Source: Diphasiastrum complanatum
Lineage: Eukaryota > Streptophyta > Lycopodiopsida > Lycopodiales > Lycopodiaceae
Direction: 5' to 3'
DNA length: 64,000 nucleotides
Assembly: GCA_029204225.1 (NCBI GenBank)
Contig: CM055096.1
Location: 28,595,995 to 28,659,994 of the forward strand
The number at the start of each line of letters is the position of its first letter. Position 1 is the first letter of the stretch. Shown here in pieces: positions 32,800 to 46,078 of the stretch. A program made the position numbers and the translations under genes. Below the pieces are notes generated by a model. The model was not told where the DNA came from, searched no databases, and worked only from the letters and a program-made list of their open reading frames with translations.

Positions 32800-33751
32800 C
32801 CTGAGTACAATCATACTATGTAAATATTCTCTCTCTATAGCAATATGCAGCCTTACTAGCACAAGTCGAACAATCTATATCTACATCGACCTTGAAGCAG
32901 AACAAGATCGACTCGACTACATCGACGTCAACTCAAGTCCATCGACATCCCGACTTCGACTCCATCGATAATTTCTCAAGGGAGGACAAGTCGACTCAAC
33001 TTGTTCGACACCTTCGACAACTATCACTAGTCAAAAGGGAGCTCTGCATAACACAGACTACGTCACCGTTCACTATGTAGTAACCGCACCACTTCACAAC
33101 TGTCACCTATATAGTTCACTCTAACGGTACAGTTGTAATCTTCACGACCGCCACAAATGATGTGCATGTACATACAATAAATCAATACTCATATATGAAT
33201 ATTCATACCAGAAAACAAAAACAGGAGATGAGTCAATAATCAGTGGTAGTGTGAATTAGAGTTCCTCTATAAACTCCCTTGTATCAGACTATCTGATTCC
33301 ATAGGATCAGAGATCTTTAGAGAGAGTGAAAGTAATTCAAGAAGTAGATACATTATTCAATCTGTAACTTGCATAGTAAGATCACAACACATAGTGCGCT
33401 ATTACTGTGAACCATTCTCGGGCATAGGATCGTGATCTGATCGTTGTATTCACAACAACTTAATGCAGATTCTCTATTTTCTTTATGTGTGTTTGCACTA
33501 ATGGATGCTTTATGATAATTTCTTTCTCTTGTATTGATACTCATTCCACGACTCATTCATAGTATCTATTTCAAAGGAAGCATGGCTGTCATAGACACCT
33601 AACTGTTTCGCTCCCTTCATGGTTGTCTTTGACACCTACAAAGGTATTCCTCTGGTCGATCTAAGTAATAGTCTGAATCAACAATTGGTAAAGATCCTAT
33701 CATAATTTAACATTGAGTTTTTCTCTTGTCTAAATTTTGTATTCAGCAAGA
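32800..33751 (+). repeat. copia LTR family A (plus)
   Basis: Contains many TCGAC/TTCGAC words (32880-33020) and the block GGTTGTCTTTGACACC near 33623, also found at 52427 (GGTTGTCTTTGACGCC). It ends just before a primer-site-like sequence. The start is not resolved. Confidence 0.5.
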
Positions 33752-33752
33752 G

Positions 33753-33763
33753 GGGTATCAGAG
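33753..33763 (+). other. Primer-site-like sequence
   Basis: GGGTATCAGAG, one mismatch to the tRNA-iMet site, directly after the LTR. Confidence 0.5.
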
Positions 33764-33799
33764 TTGATAAAATAATTTCCTAAACATTCCTTCATACAA

Positions 33800-34500
33800 G
33801 CCCAACAATTTCCCCCCCTGACTCAAGTTCTGACCTCAAAACTTAAACTTAGGGAAGTTCCTTTTCAGGCTACCTTCCAGTTCCTTGAAATCATCATCGT
33901 CTGTGTGACCCTTGCATCGAACCGGATGCTTGGAAACTATACGATTCCTCAATCGTCTAGTTCTTTTCTCCAAGATCCTTTCGAGTTCAAGTCAAGTCAC
34001 ACCCGATGATTCATCTAATAGGTCCAATTGGTCTCCAGAACCAAGATGAAACCCCTTTACACAAATTCTTCTTGAGTCAACTTATGTGAAAACCGAGTGC
34101 ACTTGCGTTCCTTCAGAGAGGTCCAATTGGTAAGCCAAGGATACCAATCTTTTTCAAGATTTGATACGGTCCCCTATATCTAGCGAACAATTTGCTTGCT
34201 GGTAAGCATTACACCCGAATCCTTCGGAATTCATAAATACACCCAATTCCCCACTTCAAAGTCTCAAGGCGATCTTTTCAGATTAGCATAATGTCTATCC
34301 CTATCATGGGCACTCTGGACATTCTCATGTGCTATTTGTAGCATTTCTTGCATATCGTGTAGGAAATCCACTACTTTTTGAAACTTTGATCGATCGACGC
34401 AATGGGTGATCTATGCTCAAAACCGTACATAAGCATGAATGGGATATAACAATAGCCAAATGCTTATTAATGATACAAGCAGTCTCCATCAAGGATAACT
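33800..34500 (-). pseudogene. gypsy integrase C-terminus and 3' end
   Basis: Minus strand: PFMLMYGFEHRSPIASIDQS (near 34440-34380), then VVDFLHDMQEMLQIAHEN (34370-34320), the integrase C-terminal region; further frames are degraded. At 33813-33819 the minus strand has GGGGGGG, then AAATTGTTGGG, which looks like a polypurine tract and 3' LTR start. Same family as the foreign segment at 11325-11715. Confidence 0.65.
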
Positions 34501-37179
34501 ACATCTCCAAGGAGATTGCCATCAAAAGAAATATGCACATAGCATCTGATCTTTTGATCGCACATGTTATCCTCTCTTAAACAATCAAGTATAAACTAGA
34601 ATCTGAACTATGATTCGTCAACCATAACTCCTCAGATCCTTAATGTATACTCAATGATTAGATAACATGAATATTGCTATTCTTAGAAGACACATGAGTT
34701 GCTCTGAAGAGTCCTTCTACAAGGAAAGTTTCGAACTTATCCAACTCACTTACGATGCATATATAAGAATTGTAATCACAAAATTTCCTTACACAAGTCA
34801 TGCAACACAATGTCATTCCAAAGTTAAGGTTCAATCTGTAATACGTCTAGATTCTATTACTCTTAAGTTCTAATCTAGAATAACTTAAGATTCACCGGAA
34901 CTTCTTTACGAGAAGTCCTAACTTTTGGCTTACCTCAACTATCCAACTCCATCTTGAATTTTTGGGATAGTATTCTATCTTTCTCCAATCAGGAAAAAGA
35001 TTAGGGCCAAAAGTTCCTGTGTATTCTATGCACAAAACCCTCCAAATGAATCCAAAAATGACTCATAAAGATTGCGACTTATAAGCAATACATATCAACA
35101 ACATATACATAAGTAAGGTTATATTGTTGATTCAATCAACTAATTCAGAAGTAGCACTCTTGACTTGGTTAGCTGTAACAAATTTAGAAAATATTTGATT
35201 GTCTAGGTGTGGATCCAAACAGCACATTCAATTTGATTCTACTTCTATCCTAGGTCAATAAGCAATTCTCATTGAGAAATCACCGTTAACCAGTGAGAAA
35301 TTGTTTATTTACAATTCTCATCAATATGCCTATGTTTTACAAACTAGTTTATGCATGCATATAAACTTAGTCCAAGGAATACATTGTAGATCCACAAGAT
35401 TAAGAACTTGCGCAAAGATATCATGATCTCAAAATGATTCACTACATAGCATATCTCTATAGATTTCACACAATTTGTAAACAACACTTTTTTAACTAAG
35501 AATCTTGTAACTCACTCAACTCTAAGAAACAATATTTCTCAAAGAGTGCTATTTCATTACCAAAATCTCAATTGAAGATTATTTCAAAAGAATATATTGT
35601 TACAATGAATTTCATTCCTTGCATCAACTTACGGATCTTAGTTCACACTAAGATCAAGCTGAACACAAACTACAAGGAATATTTTTCAAAAAACCTTGAA
35701 ATAGAATTCCATAGTTCAGATACAAATCAATTGGATCAGTAACTTTTCTACTACAAAAATGTATTCTAATTTTCTTCTCTTATATCTTCTACTAGATATC
35801 CAGAACATCTCTTAGAAGATTCTTATAATATCAAAGTTCCTATCGATCAAGATTCTAAAAATAGGTTGTAAATCTAGATTGTGTCAATTCTAAGTGCTAG
35901 TTTTGTATGGAGTTGTTGATAGTAATGCAACCAATCACTCTTCTAGATTGAATGAATCCATTTATGGTCCTAATTGTATTTTTCTTTCACATGCCAAGCC
36001 ATTAGGAAAGCAACATCCTCTTTATTCATTTTTTTTTATAGATATCATGTTCTGCACTCATGGTTTTGAAAACATACAAATATGTCTTGATTTTTGAAGT
36101 AAACTAGGAGATGTGCCAAAGAATTTCCATTTGTGCAAAGCTTGACTTACTTTTTACACAATTTTGTTAACCACTTAAAGGACATGCATGATTGCTTATA
36201 TTTGTTTACACTAAAAGACTAGTGGCAAAGAAACAAGACCAAATAAATCTATACCATTTTTACGAAGCTGGAATACAGTTAACCTCATGATCCTTCTATA
36301 TCCAATCATTTCTAGCTTTGTTGCAATAGTAGTAAGTCGTGGTGATGAGTTATTGTATGCTGAGTTGTGGTGGGTTTACACATATGAATGAGTTTTTTAA
36401 CACGTCTCCATGGTCTTAATACCATCACCACAATAAAGGTATGACCATGCAACAATGACTCTCTCAAAAGCTTAAGCTTGATTGCCAAAAATATTTCATG
36501 ATTGGATGAAACTATCTTACATTTATTGGTTGTTGTGAAATTGTTCACAAAAAACCAAAGAACATATTAGTACGACAATTATCAAGTTAGCAAACCTATA
36601 TATGAACTAAATAAGTTGTTTAAAAAACCTCAAGTTTTTTTAATAAATAGATCCAGGCACTCACATGTTTTTTTTTAATGAAATCAATAAATACATGTTG
36701 ATTTCCAACTCTGAAGCTACTTCAAGCAATTTGCAATGCATCAAACGCAACTCTCTAGTCCAAACAGAGTATCATCACACATTCCACAACTTTCCAAGCA
36801 ACCAACTAGGCATGATATCTCTTTACATCATAAATTTGTTTGTCATGAAATGCCTGAAAAGCTAGGATAAGCATTTTGTGTTTGAGCTTAAGTTCCACAA
36901 TTATCACATGAGATTGTTTGCAACTACCATCTAATAGACCAATAAATGTGAATGTGTATATATTGTTGTACATGGCACACAATTTTCTTGAATCTCATTA
37001 CTTTTAAGCTATGTACATGGTTGAGAGTACCTATGCATATGGTGGATTTCAAGACTCACACTACTTTCATAAAAGATGGACAAATGGAGATTCTCTTATC
37101 AAATCTAGAGGAATCACAGAGGGTTGTGATCAATGCGAGCACGATTTAAAAGAGAGCTATCATTTCAATGTTGCATGCA
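34501..37179. other. Long AT-rich spacer, no gene
   Basis: Many short open frames, none with a recognised family. Probably old retroelement DNA. No repeat ends seen. Confidence 0.3.
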
Positions 37180-37370
37180 CTGGTTCGAACAGGCCGATTC
37201 GACCGATTTGAACCAGTTCGAATCGGCCGATTCGAGCAATTCTTCATTTCTTTGGGCCAATTGAATTTTTTTTTATGAGGCAACCGATTCAAACAGGTGA
37301 CTGATCTGAACCGAACTTATGCGAACCGCAATTCTGTGTTCGAGTCGCCAATTCGTGCAACCAGTTTTGG
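37180..37370. repeat. Cluster of TTCGAA / CCGATTCG words
   Basis: Within 190 bp the words GGTTCGAA, CCGATTCG, AACCAGTTCG and GAACCG recur in both orientations and can pair locally. Origin unknown. Confidence 0.55.
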
Positions 37371-37663
37371 AGACCAGAATTTGAGTCTTTTATGTATCTA
37401 TTCTCCATGGAGCTCTTAGATGAATATAACAATCATTGGTATTGATCCTAATGATCATTGAGTCAAATTTCTCACATTTATGTCTTCAACGAGATGGTGG
37501 CTGCATAGTTCACTTACTCTGGGTAGATTGCAAGGTATTTGAGCCTACTGCCGTTCCCATCTAATCCCATACAAGTTACCAATCATGATTCATGTTATTT
37601 TATAGTGGCAAACACCAATACCCCCAACAATAGCCTGCCATTCTTTCAATAACCTCAACTGTT

Positions 37664-37770
37664 TTTTTTCTTGTGTAGGTCCTCGTTTATGCTGTGGACT
37701 GGAATTGAACTCCAACCTCGCGGAGAGGAAAGGAAGTCCTCACCAACTCAGCAATTATTGAAGGACCTCC
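37664..37770 (-). repeat. tRNA-derived SINE (minus)
   Basis: On the minus strand GGTCCTTCAATAATTGCTGA, then GTTGGTGAGGACTTCC, gives an A box, and GGAGTTCAATTCCAGTCC gives a B box (GTTCAATTCC). The unit ends CAC followed by an A-rich tail (AAGAAAAAAAAC), as expected of a short SINE. Confidence 0.6.
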
Positions 37771-38850
37771 AAATAATTTACAGCCAGCACATCCCAGGTT
37801 TCAGTACTTGAACAAAAAGTGTACAGCAGCCATTTCACGCATAGATGCAACCTTTTTCTTCAAGTAGGCACTTAGCAGTACATCAAGATTCTTTTCATGG
37901 CAATGATCAAGGGACTAAAGAAAATAGTAATTAGAAACCTAAAATCAAATACGTTGATGTAGTATGTAGTGGCTGTTACATAATACAGAGAAGACTTCAA
38001 AGTAATCAATCAAACAATTATTGGCTTTGGAGTTTGTTCTTAGCCACTATGAAACTTTTCAGAGCTAATCTTTTCTAAAAACATTGTTTCTTTCACTTTC
38101 CTTATCAAATGCAACAAAATAAAATCATTGAAAAAAATAAGCGAGACAAAATGCTCAAAAGTTCCCGAGCAGACATCTTCTGGAATGCAGCATTTCAGAC
38201 TGCTGTGCAAGTTTGAGTAATATCACGAAGATTGCATTTGTAGAAATCTCTCTCTTTCTAACAGCCAAAATAAGAATCACTCTTAGAAGACAAGCAGACC
38301 TTTTAAAATTGACTCCTTGAGTATATTTGAATACTTAGATTCCAAAAAGCCTTGATGACTTCAAGATGGATCCAGTAGAGTTACGAGTCATGACACAACT
38401 TTTCGCCCAGCTTTACATCAGTTTATATGTTAACCTTGACAGATTGGTGTTAACAAAATCTCTTGCGTCACCCAAGAGTATATCAATCAGGTGCATTGTG
38501 GAGCATGACATTTGATCAGGATTGTCCTTTCTGATATCCCATCTTAACCTTATTGAAAGCAGCCTTGATGTTGGAAATTTCAAAAAAAGAACATAAGAAA
38601 ACCACTGATGACTTCAGAACGAAGCACGTTGATTCATGACAAGACAAAGCTGAGCTAAATATCACCTCCTCTGTACCTCCTTTCTAAACATGGTGAGTGA
38701 CCCATGTAATGAAGGGTTAATGGACAAAAAACAACTCAAACTAGACCATTATCCCCATTATCACATCACTTCTAACTGTAGTCGCTACTTCTTTACAATG
38801 ACATCCTTTAGTAGTGGTGTATAACTTGAGATACAACAAATTAAGCATGA
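37771..38850. other. Spacer / 3' region of VPS55
   Basis: No gene. The part next to 38850 is probably the 3' UTR of the minus-strand VPS55 gene. Confidence 0.4.
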
Positions 38851-40147
38851 CTACCAATCATTTTCCTGGTTAACGCGCTGGAACAGAAGTACTGTGCAAA
38901 CAAGAATGAAAAATGATGTCAGCTGGATAATTAACGCCCCTGACCCAATCAGTTGTGCATGGCGTAAAATGGCAGGTATTGCAAGACTTCCAACTGCAGA
39001 AAATCCAGTTAAAAACTTTGCCGCATCCACCCAGCTGCATAACACATCTACTAGTCAAAACTATCACTAGAGACACCTCTAAAAAGTACTGCTAAGATTG
39101 TAATCCTCATTCTAAACTAGAAAGAAGTTCTCAAAACTCCACCTATAAGAGGCATAACTGTTTACATAACCATGGTACTTCAATTACCAACTTCCTAAAA
39201 ACGTATGTTGTTTTTGGGAAGAACGTGACTGGTAGCAAGACATGCTAATGACCATAGATAACCCGATCAATACATTTTGGTAGTATATGTTCTGTTTTGT
39301 GTCTATGGAATGTATCACGTTTCATACTTATGAAACAGAGAAGGAAATTTAAAAGAAAAATAACATCAGGTTTCTGACGATTTTCTCAAAAATGTTTTGA
39401 TATGTATGTATGTGTCCCGTATGCTATGGAACTATGCTAATCACTAATGAATGATGTGCCATTTCCGCATATGAGGATCCGAAATGATACTTTTCCAATA
39501 TCCTAAGGAACTCTCTCAAATTGATTTTACAAACTAGGACACTAGAAACAAGCTTCAAGCATGAAGCAAGAAACACACAACTCAAGCCTTCTTAATAAAC
39601 AATGAAGGTAGAAGAAAAAAGTTAGTCGGAAACTCACTTCCCACCATCCGTGGAAATAAACGAATCAGAAGGCCCTCCAAAGAAAAGGCATGGCATTGGT
39701 ACCAATACATACATGAGTGCTGCATCAAAGTACAGTACTGTTAAAAAAAGAGTGAAGTAGAATGGCACCAAGAACAACAATGAATCGTATGCTAAGACAT
39801 GCAGATGTAGTATTATTACCTGTAAGCATTGGCCACCAGTTATTATACAAGGCACATGCCTGTAAATAAGAAAATTCAAATAAGCAAACTTCCATACATA
39901 TAAGCTGTTATTCTTCAACATGCATTACATAGATTCATATTTTTTATGTGCAAATCAAAATCTTTATAGTGTGATTAGCTTGGTCTCCTACAAAAATAAC
40001 TTCTATGGAGGAGGATGACGGTATTAAATTATCAATTCACAAGTTTACAACATCCTGGAAACACCCAATGTAGCATCACGATCTAAGAGACATACCAGAA
40101 TCTGCATGAGAATTCCAACAGAGAACATCAATGCAAGTCCAGCAAGC
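38851..40147 (-). CDS. VPS55: VPS55 endosomal sorting membrane protein
   Basis: Minus-strand exons 40147-40096, 39859-39820, 39719-39638 and 39034-38851 join in frame at GT-AG sites. From the ATG at 40128 they give 112 residues ending NDW. Family motifs: QILACALYNNWWPML, then LMYVLVPMPCLFFGG, then WVDAAKFLTGFSAVGS, IPAILRHAQ and SFFILVCTVLLF, forming four hydrophobic segments. VPS55/LEPROT proteins work with VPS68 in late-endosome-to-vacuole trafficking. The reading frame stays open upstream of the ATG to the acceptor at 40148, so an N-terminal exon further upstream, not identified, may extend it. No inactivating change seen. Confidence 0.9.
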
Positions 40148-42149
40148 CTGTATGATCAAAACCAGAGGTAAGACAAAACTAGCAAAAATCTGTAATCCCT
40201 GCTACTAAAACAATGTCGTGTAAAACACTGTAATACTTACACTGCACCATCTCATCAATCACATTTGTGCATGTAGCATCCAGCCACCATCAACACCAAA
40301 GTCAGCAACGCAAATGCACACAGACAGCAAATATTATCAGATCACTGCACTTCTACTCAAATATTGTCAAAAAGGGATCTTTAAGAATCTTCAGTAAGGC
40401 CCATAATGAGAATAATGAGAGGAAGAGTGGAAAGATAAGAAAGTAGCTCACATCTGTGTTCAGACAAGCAGATTAAGAGAAGACATGAGCAATTTAATAT
40501 GCACAAAAAAAAATCACCATAGTTCTTACCAAAAACATGTGATTACTCAAAAAATTGCAAAATGTAGAAAAACTCGTCTCAAGTACAGTGCTTGGTATGC
40601 CTAAAACTGCATTGCTGTGAAACTTAAAATTCAAAAGTAACACGGCTGCACCAATTGTCCAGAAGAATATATAGTTTGTTCCAGAGACACTTTTGGTACC
40701 CTCACACAGCGCTACAAGAAGTTTTCTGATAAGTCATGCTATCACTTGAATATGTACATGATGGGTATATAATGCCAGATGGTACTCTATCATATCTTTC
40801 AAAATCTCAACTTGCATAACAAGTAGATGGTACCAGTAACCAGCATATGGCTGGTAGATCCTTTTTTATATCCGTTTTTTTAACTTTTTCTGGAACAGAA
40901 CAAATCATTCCATGCAAGGAAACGCAACACAGAAACTCATCATCACCAAGCAAGCATGCAAATGATTGTTTCACATAATGCATGTGAAAGAGAGAGCAAA
41001 CTGTGGGAAACAGACAAATACATTGTGAGGGGTAGTAGGTTTTTAAGCTTGAAACAGTGGAGTCGTGAGAAATAATAGCCAGCAGGGTCATTGTTCTCAA
41101 TAAAAAATGTGGTTACATGGTCTGGGATCAATTCAATGCACCAAACAGAAATTCCGCATCAACATGCTAGCTCGAGATTGACCCACACATGGAATACAAC
41201 AGCAGAGCCTAAACTCCATTCCACTAAGTACGGGTTGCATTGGCCCTTCACAGATCAAGAAGAGAAAAAACTGATCAAAACAAATCTTCAAATCAGCAAA
41301 AAGGTCAGGACTTCCTTTCTGATGTGCAGTGACTGATTATGTGTAAGTGAAGGTATCTGAGGCTAAGAGCAGACCCTCTCAACATGCCTGCCTCACGATT
41401 CAGATTGTGAAATGAAGAATCCTTGATATTGTTCAACCATTTTTCTCCAAAACATGTTTGTAGCTTTGTACCTCACTAATTTGCATATTGATTTCATGTT
41501 TTCTGTGTCTTTTTTGGGTTTAAGTGTGTCAAATTTTTAAATCAGTGAGCACGCACAGGGGGCAGAAATCTTTGGTAGGAAGTTGAGTTGATTCACACCA
41601 AGGAGAGTTGGTGTGGTATTTCAGGTGCATGTTGTTGGTGGTGTGTGTACTTTGGATGGGAGTTTTCGAGCACTCTCACCAAGCTAAGGGCTCATTTGCT
41701 CGACACCAGATATGGTTGGTCGGCTGGCATACTGGTTGCTTTGACTTCATCTACAGGGATGATAGCACACTGCCAGGCACAATTGCATCCAAACCATCAC
41801 ATTTAGTGGCAGGGCCCTCTTGGCCAGTCCCAACAGGACAAGACCCCTCTAGGAGCAAGCATGTAGCACCACTACCTGTCCGGGTACATCTACTAGCAAA
41901 AAACCAGCCTCACACTTGGCTTGTTTGATAGGCTTAGACAGCCATCCACTGTCATGCCAACTATCCCCAAGCTATCTGCAACTACTATCCCACCCCCATT
42001 CATGTTAGGACCCTCCATGCTATCCACTATGCTTACAATACCTAGCCGACCACCCACCAGAGTTTGAGTACTAAGGAGTCGTGCAAGTATATCAAGCGGT
42101 ATAATGGTCGTGCAAAGATGCACACAGCTGCTTGCCCAGCCTGCCTATG
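40148..42149. other. VPS55 upstream region and spacer
   Basis: May contain the missing 5' exon of VPS55 (minus). 41590-42149 may be the decayed C-terminal part of the minus-strand hAT transposase that follows, but I could not read the hAT dimerisation motif. Confidence 0.35.
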
Positions 42150-42392
42150 AACTCATATAAGAGGCCCAATGTGCAGTGCTCTCAATCTATGAGGTGTAGG
42201 ACAGTGTGGATAGGCTGCAAGCCCACCTACACAGTGCACATTGCATTGACAAAATCTCACCAAGGACCCTCCCATGCACAGCACCTCCGTGATCCATGGT
42301 ATCTTGGCCACATCATCGACCAACAAGTCCAGGCAATGTGCAACACAAGGTGTCCAAAAGATGTGGGGGTAGGTCCCATTAACGAGCCAACC

Positions 42393-42632
42393 CATGGCAA
42401 TGCAATTCGCCGCATTGTCCGTGACAACCTGTAGAATCATACAAGCAATGTGCATGGAATTCAAGTGAACCATAATCCATTGACCCTAAACATTCACTTC
42501 ATTGACGACCATACCCATGGCAACGTAATTCACCGCATTGTCCGTGACAACCTGTACAATCATACAATGCAATGTGCATGAAATTCAAGTGAACCATAAT
42601 CCATTGACCCTAAACATTCAATTGGTGACTGG
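42393..42632. repeat. 123-bp tandem duplication in hAT
   Basis: CATGGCAATGCAATTC...CCATTGACCCTAAACATTCA at 42393 recurs at 42516 with few changes. It interrupts the DUF659 reading. Confidence 0.85.
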
Positions 42633-42711
42633 TAATTCCACACTCAAACTAAACCTTTTGACTAGTTTTATTGCAATGTTAAATGGATTGAACATTTAAC
42701 ATTATAGTATA

Positions 42712-42850
42712 TACCTATACAACGTGTTGTGGCCCCACCTCCTTGATGGTAGCTCACATATGTGTGAACATGTAATATTATAGTATATACCTATACAACG
42801 TGTTGTGGCCCCACCTCCTTGATGGTAGCTCGAATATGTGTGAACATGTG
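42712..42850. repeat. 76-bp tandem duplication in hAT
   Basis: AACGTGTTGTGGCCCCACCT...GTGTGAACATGT at 42721 recurs at 42797. Confidence 0.85.
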
Positions 42851-43792
42851 ATTGCTCGTCACTGCCACAACAAAGGTGTCGATGGATCTCAGAAACATCG
42901 TCTCCATCCAGGAAGACACCAAGATATTCAATTTGTGGCGCTTCTTTGTATTGGTCCTCCAACCATCAAATATAATGGTGCAGCCATAGTCACAAGACAA
43001 CATCATGATTCAAATTTCATGGCAAGTTGCAACCCTGAGCCCTCAATGATGAATGATCATTTGACAATCATGATTAAACATAAATAACTATCAATAAGTA
43101 TGAAATGCCACATGTGACATAATATACATGTCATAACAGTTTGCAAAGGTGAAGACTGAAATTCAAAGTTCACTTGAAAGATAAAACTGAGAAGGGCAAA
43201 TTGCAATGTTGAAAACTTAAAGTTAAGACTTGACTTGGCAATGAGCAATGAGCATAGCATATACGGCATCAGTCTTTAGAGTGCATAGACGATAGTACAT
43301 ACTGGGCCCATGCCCTCCTGAGGGGCTCTAGCTTCTGGTCAACAGAAGCCCACTCACCAAGAAGCCCCTTCGATGCTCACAAGATGGCCCCGACCACACC
43401 TGCCCAATAGCACTCACTGCAGTCATCGCCCTCTTCCATGTCGGGGTCCTAACCAAATGAAATGGCAAATCGCAAGTGTAGAACAACTATCGAACTACAA
43501 CCTCTGACTCTACCATGGCTTTCGGAGCGAAGGTGGACACATAGTAGTCCCTACCCCCCAGCTGTGTAGTGCGGTCCCGTCTACCTCTCCCTCTCTCAGG
43601 TGGATGTTGTGATGCCGGTATGGTCACAGCGGTTGGAGGTGGTGTCGAGGATCCCACACCAGAAGGCCCTCCCGTGTAACTGAGGTGGCAGTATCTGCAA
43701 GTCCATCTCTTCGTGCCCGATGTGCCATAGGCCGCAACAATGGTAACGTGATCCCATTGGGGATCCCTATCCCTCGACATGGTGGCCCTCTT

Positions 43793-43796
<4 letters not shown>

Positions 43797-43859
<63 letters not shown>
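43797..43859. repeat. (CT)n microsatellite
   Basis: 63 bp of uninterrupted CT, reading as (GA)n immediately 5' of the hAT transposase ATG. Confidence 0.95.
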
Positions 43860-43862
<3 letters not shown>

Positions 43863-43869
43863 TACCATA

Positions 43870-45687
43870 ACAGTACGCCTTTTAGTGACGACCTCGCGAG
43901 AGGCAGAATGCAGGTCTGGCATTATCAACATGTTTTAGTGCCACGCATCACCATCCTAGGTGGTCACGTGTCGCAGGCGGGACCGTGCTTGATGGGACCC
44001 ACTATGCTATGCCTATATAGTGGTGGGGCTTCCCTTTTGCCATTCACTGACTCTACTCGGGAGTTGGTAGATGGAGAGCACGTGCAGTGGCCAGGATGTA
44101 TCTCCAGGCTAGAAGATGTGTAAACATGACATCTTTGATATTTATGATCACATAAATTATCATCAAATAGAAAAGTTTATCATTCCAATGTACATGAATG
44201 ACATGCTGAGTACTCAAACTAGAAGTTGAGAAATCAATCCTTGTAGCTATGAAATGGATAGCATTTCCACGTACCATAATGAGATATTAATGGATCAGCC
44301 TCCTGGAACTTCAGGGTAGCACAGAAATTGTTGATCAATTCCATAGAAAACTTCTCTTTGGATCACCATATGATTGAACTTTTTACTTTATTGTCATTTG
44401 GCATTAAATGTGCTTTTTTGGGCTCGGTTGGATAGAGATGCATGAATTACAACGCAAACTTGAAGATTCTTTGTGTGGAGTACATCCCACATATTGAATT
44501 TTATTGTGGAATATATGCTCATTATCAAGAATGGACTATCTCACGATTTCATTGTTGGTGTAATATACTCAAAATCAACTCGATATTAGGTTGCCATCGG
44601 AGAGGGAACTTGGGCATCTCTGAGTTTAAACCCATACAGTCCCCACAAATGCCCACCTATGAGGATGACTTGCCCATAATGACTCAACTCTAGACGTGCG
44701 CCATATTTCACGTTCCTCTTGGAAGTGCTTCTCCAAGAATGATTCCTCTCTCAAGGCTTGGTGTGCAACCTTGCGTTGTTGATATTAAGGGAAAATATAT
44801 ATAAGTAGGTGAGAACTAATGTCCCATCCTTGCTACCATGGGCGGGACTAACCCAAGGTAAGGGCCATTCTAGTTATGTCCAACATGAGAGTGCAATTCC
44901 TAATATCGACAAGCATCATTTTAAATGTATTCTTAGTGATGCATGCCTTGTTTTCCCTTGCATGCTTCATGGATTCTCATGCATAAATACGATTCTGCCA
45001 CCCCTTAACTGGGTGTCAACCTTTCTCAAATGGAAATCACAATACTTTAAGCTTTTCTTGCCCATGCCTTGACATCGACATTGTAGGTGTATAGCAAGCC
45101 ATCTTCTTGGTTGTAATCAATTAGGTTACCTGCACTTCGAGGCCAGTATTAATCACAGTCATTTTTCATTCATCAAAATCGACATCAAGCACAACAATAG
45201 TGCATATGCAATTGATTTCAAATTCAAAATAGGATCTTGCTTCCTCACCCATTGAAGAGAAACCTTCTTGCGTAAGGACTTTATTCCCATTGGGATTTCA
45301 TTATGAGCCTCTCACCACAAAGGGTCGGAAAGTTCACTTGAATAAGCTTTCCCTCGAGGCATTTGTATTGAAAGAACTATCCACATCCCTGCACATGGTG
45401 TCACAAAAGTTCATTCGTAAAATATTGCCTCCTAAAAGGATAGCCTTCTAGGTACACTCCCTAGATTAGACTTGTTTTCATTATTATGATTACTCCTCCT
45501 ATTGGAGCCTAACGTAATTTATGCCATGAGTGGTCCTTTCATTGAAACCCTTCATGGTTCACTCAATTCATTAGAGCCCATGTAGATCATTCCATAGAGC
45601 CCACGTAGCTCATTCCATTAGCACTCAAGTTTTTGGACCCCATGATGCTTCAGTGTCCCAATTTATGGTTCTTAGCAAGGTGCAGAT
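43870..45687. other. Spacer, no gene recognised
   Basis: Several short open frames but no family recognised. The block CATTCCATTAG/CATTCCATAGAG repeats at 45586-45622. 45683-45687 reads CAGAT, see the copia findings. Confidence 0.3.
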
Positions 45688-46078
45688 TGACAAATTCCAA
45701 GGCCTAGCTATGGAGTATCATAACAGCATAGTAAGCACACTATGAAAGCTTGAAAAAGCCAGCTATGGAGTAGAACACAAAAGCAAGAGAGAGAGGACTT
45801 CAAAGCTCACACAACTTGAATGATTATTCAAAGTGTAGTAGGGCGTGGAAACCCCTCCAAACTTTGGGCTACATTTAGCATGTAATGTATAGAGGTGGTG
45901 TCTTGCTAATTCTAGCTCTAGAACCCACATGGGTCCTCAACCTACTTGTTATTACTTGCCTAATTAGCACAAGTGGGGTGTACTATGTACATAAATGTTT
46001 TACTCCCATGTCTTATGCACAACTTACAGGTTAGAAGTATACAAGCCTTAAGGGGCAAAATAGGCATTTATTTCAACA
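45688..46078 (-). repeat. copia family B 3' LTR (minus)
   Basis: 391 bp. On the minus strand it starts TGTTGAAATAAATGCC and ends TTTGTCA. Preceded by a polypurine tract at 46079-46086. Confidence 0.85.

Larger units (their letters stand above)
42150..43790 (-). pseudogene. hAT transposase remnant (BED, DUF659)
   Basis: Minus strand. ATG at 43780, then DPQWDHVTIVAAYGT and WTCRYCHLSYTGG, the first half of a BED zinc finger; the His pair is deleted and replaced by a Pro/Ser-rich stretch. At 43006-42791: YGCTIIFDGWRTNTKK, then NILVSSW, then FLRSIDTF, the DUF659 catalytic core start. At 42435-42340: VVTDNAANCIAMGWL and FWTPCVAHCLDLLVDDVAKI. Between these two lies extra DNA made of tandem duplications. 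The C-terminal dimerisation domain is not readable. The coding start is directly downstream of a (GA)n run. Confidence 0.8.

Noticed and set aside
34667..34873. Short ORF in the 34.5-37.2 kb spacer
   Set aside because: No family, no splice partners, typical length for chance ORFs here.
41608..41928. Plus ORF of 106 codons
   Set aside because: Composition and position fit the antisense of the decayed hAT tail; no domain recognised.
43487..43861. Arg-Glu N-terminus of the hAT ORF
   Set aside because: The GA microsatellite read in frame; the real start is more likely the ATG at 43780.
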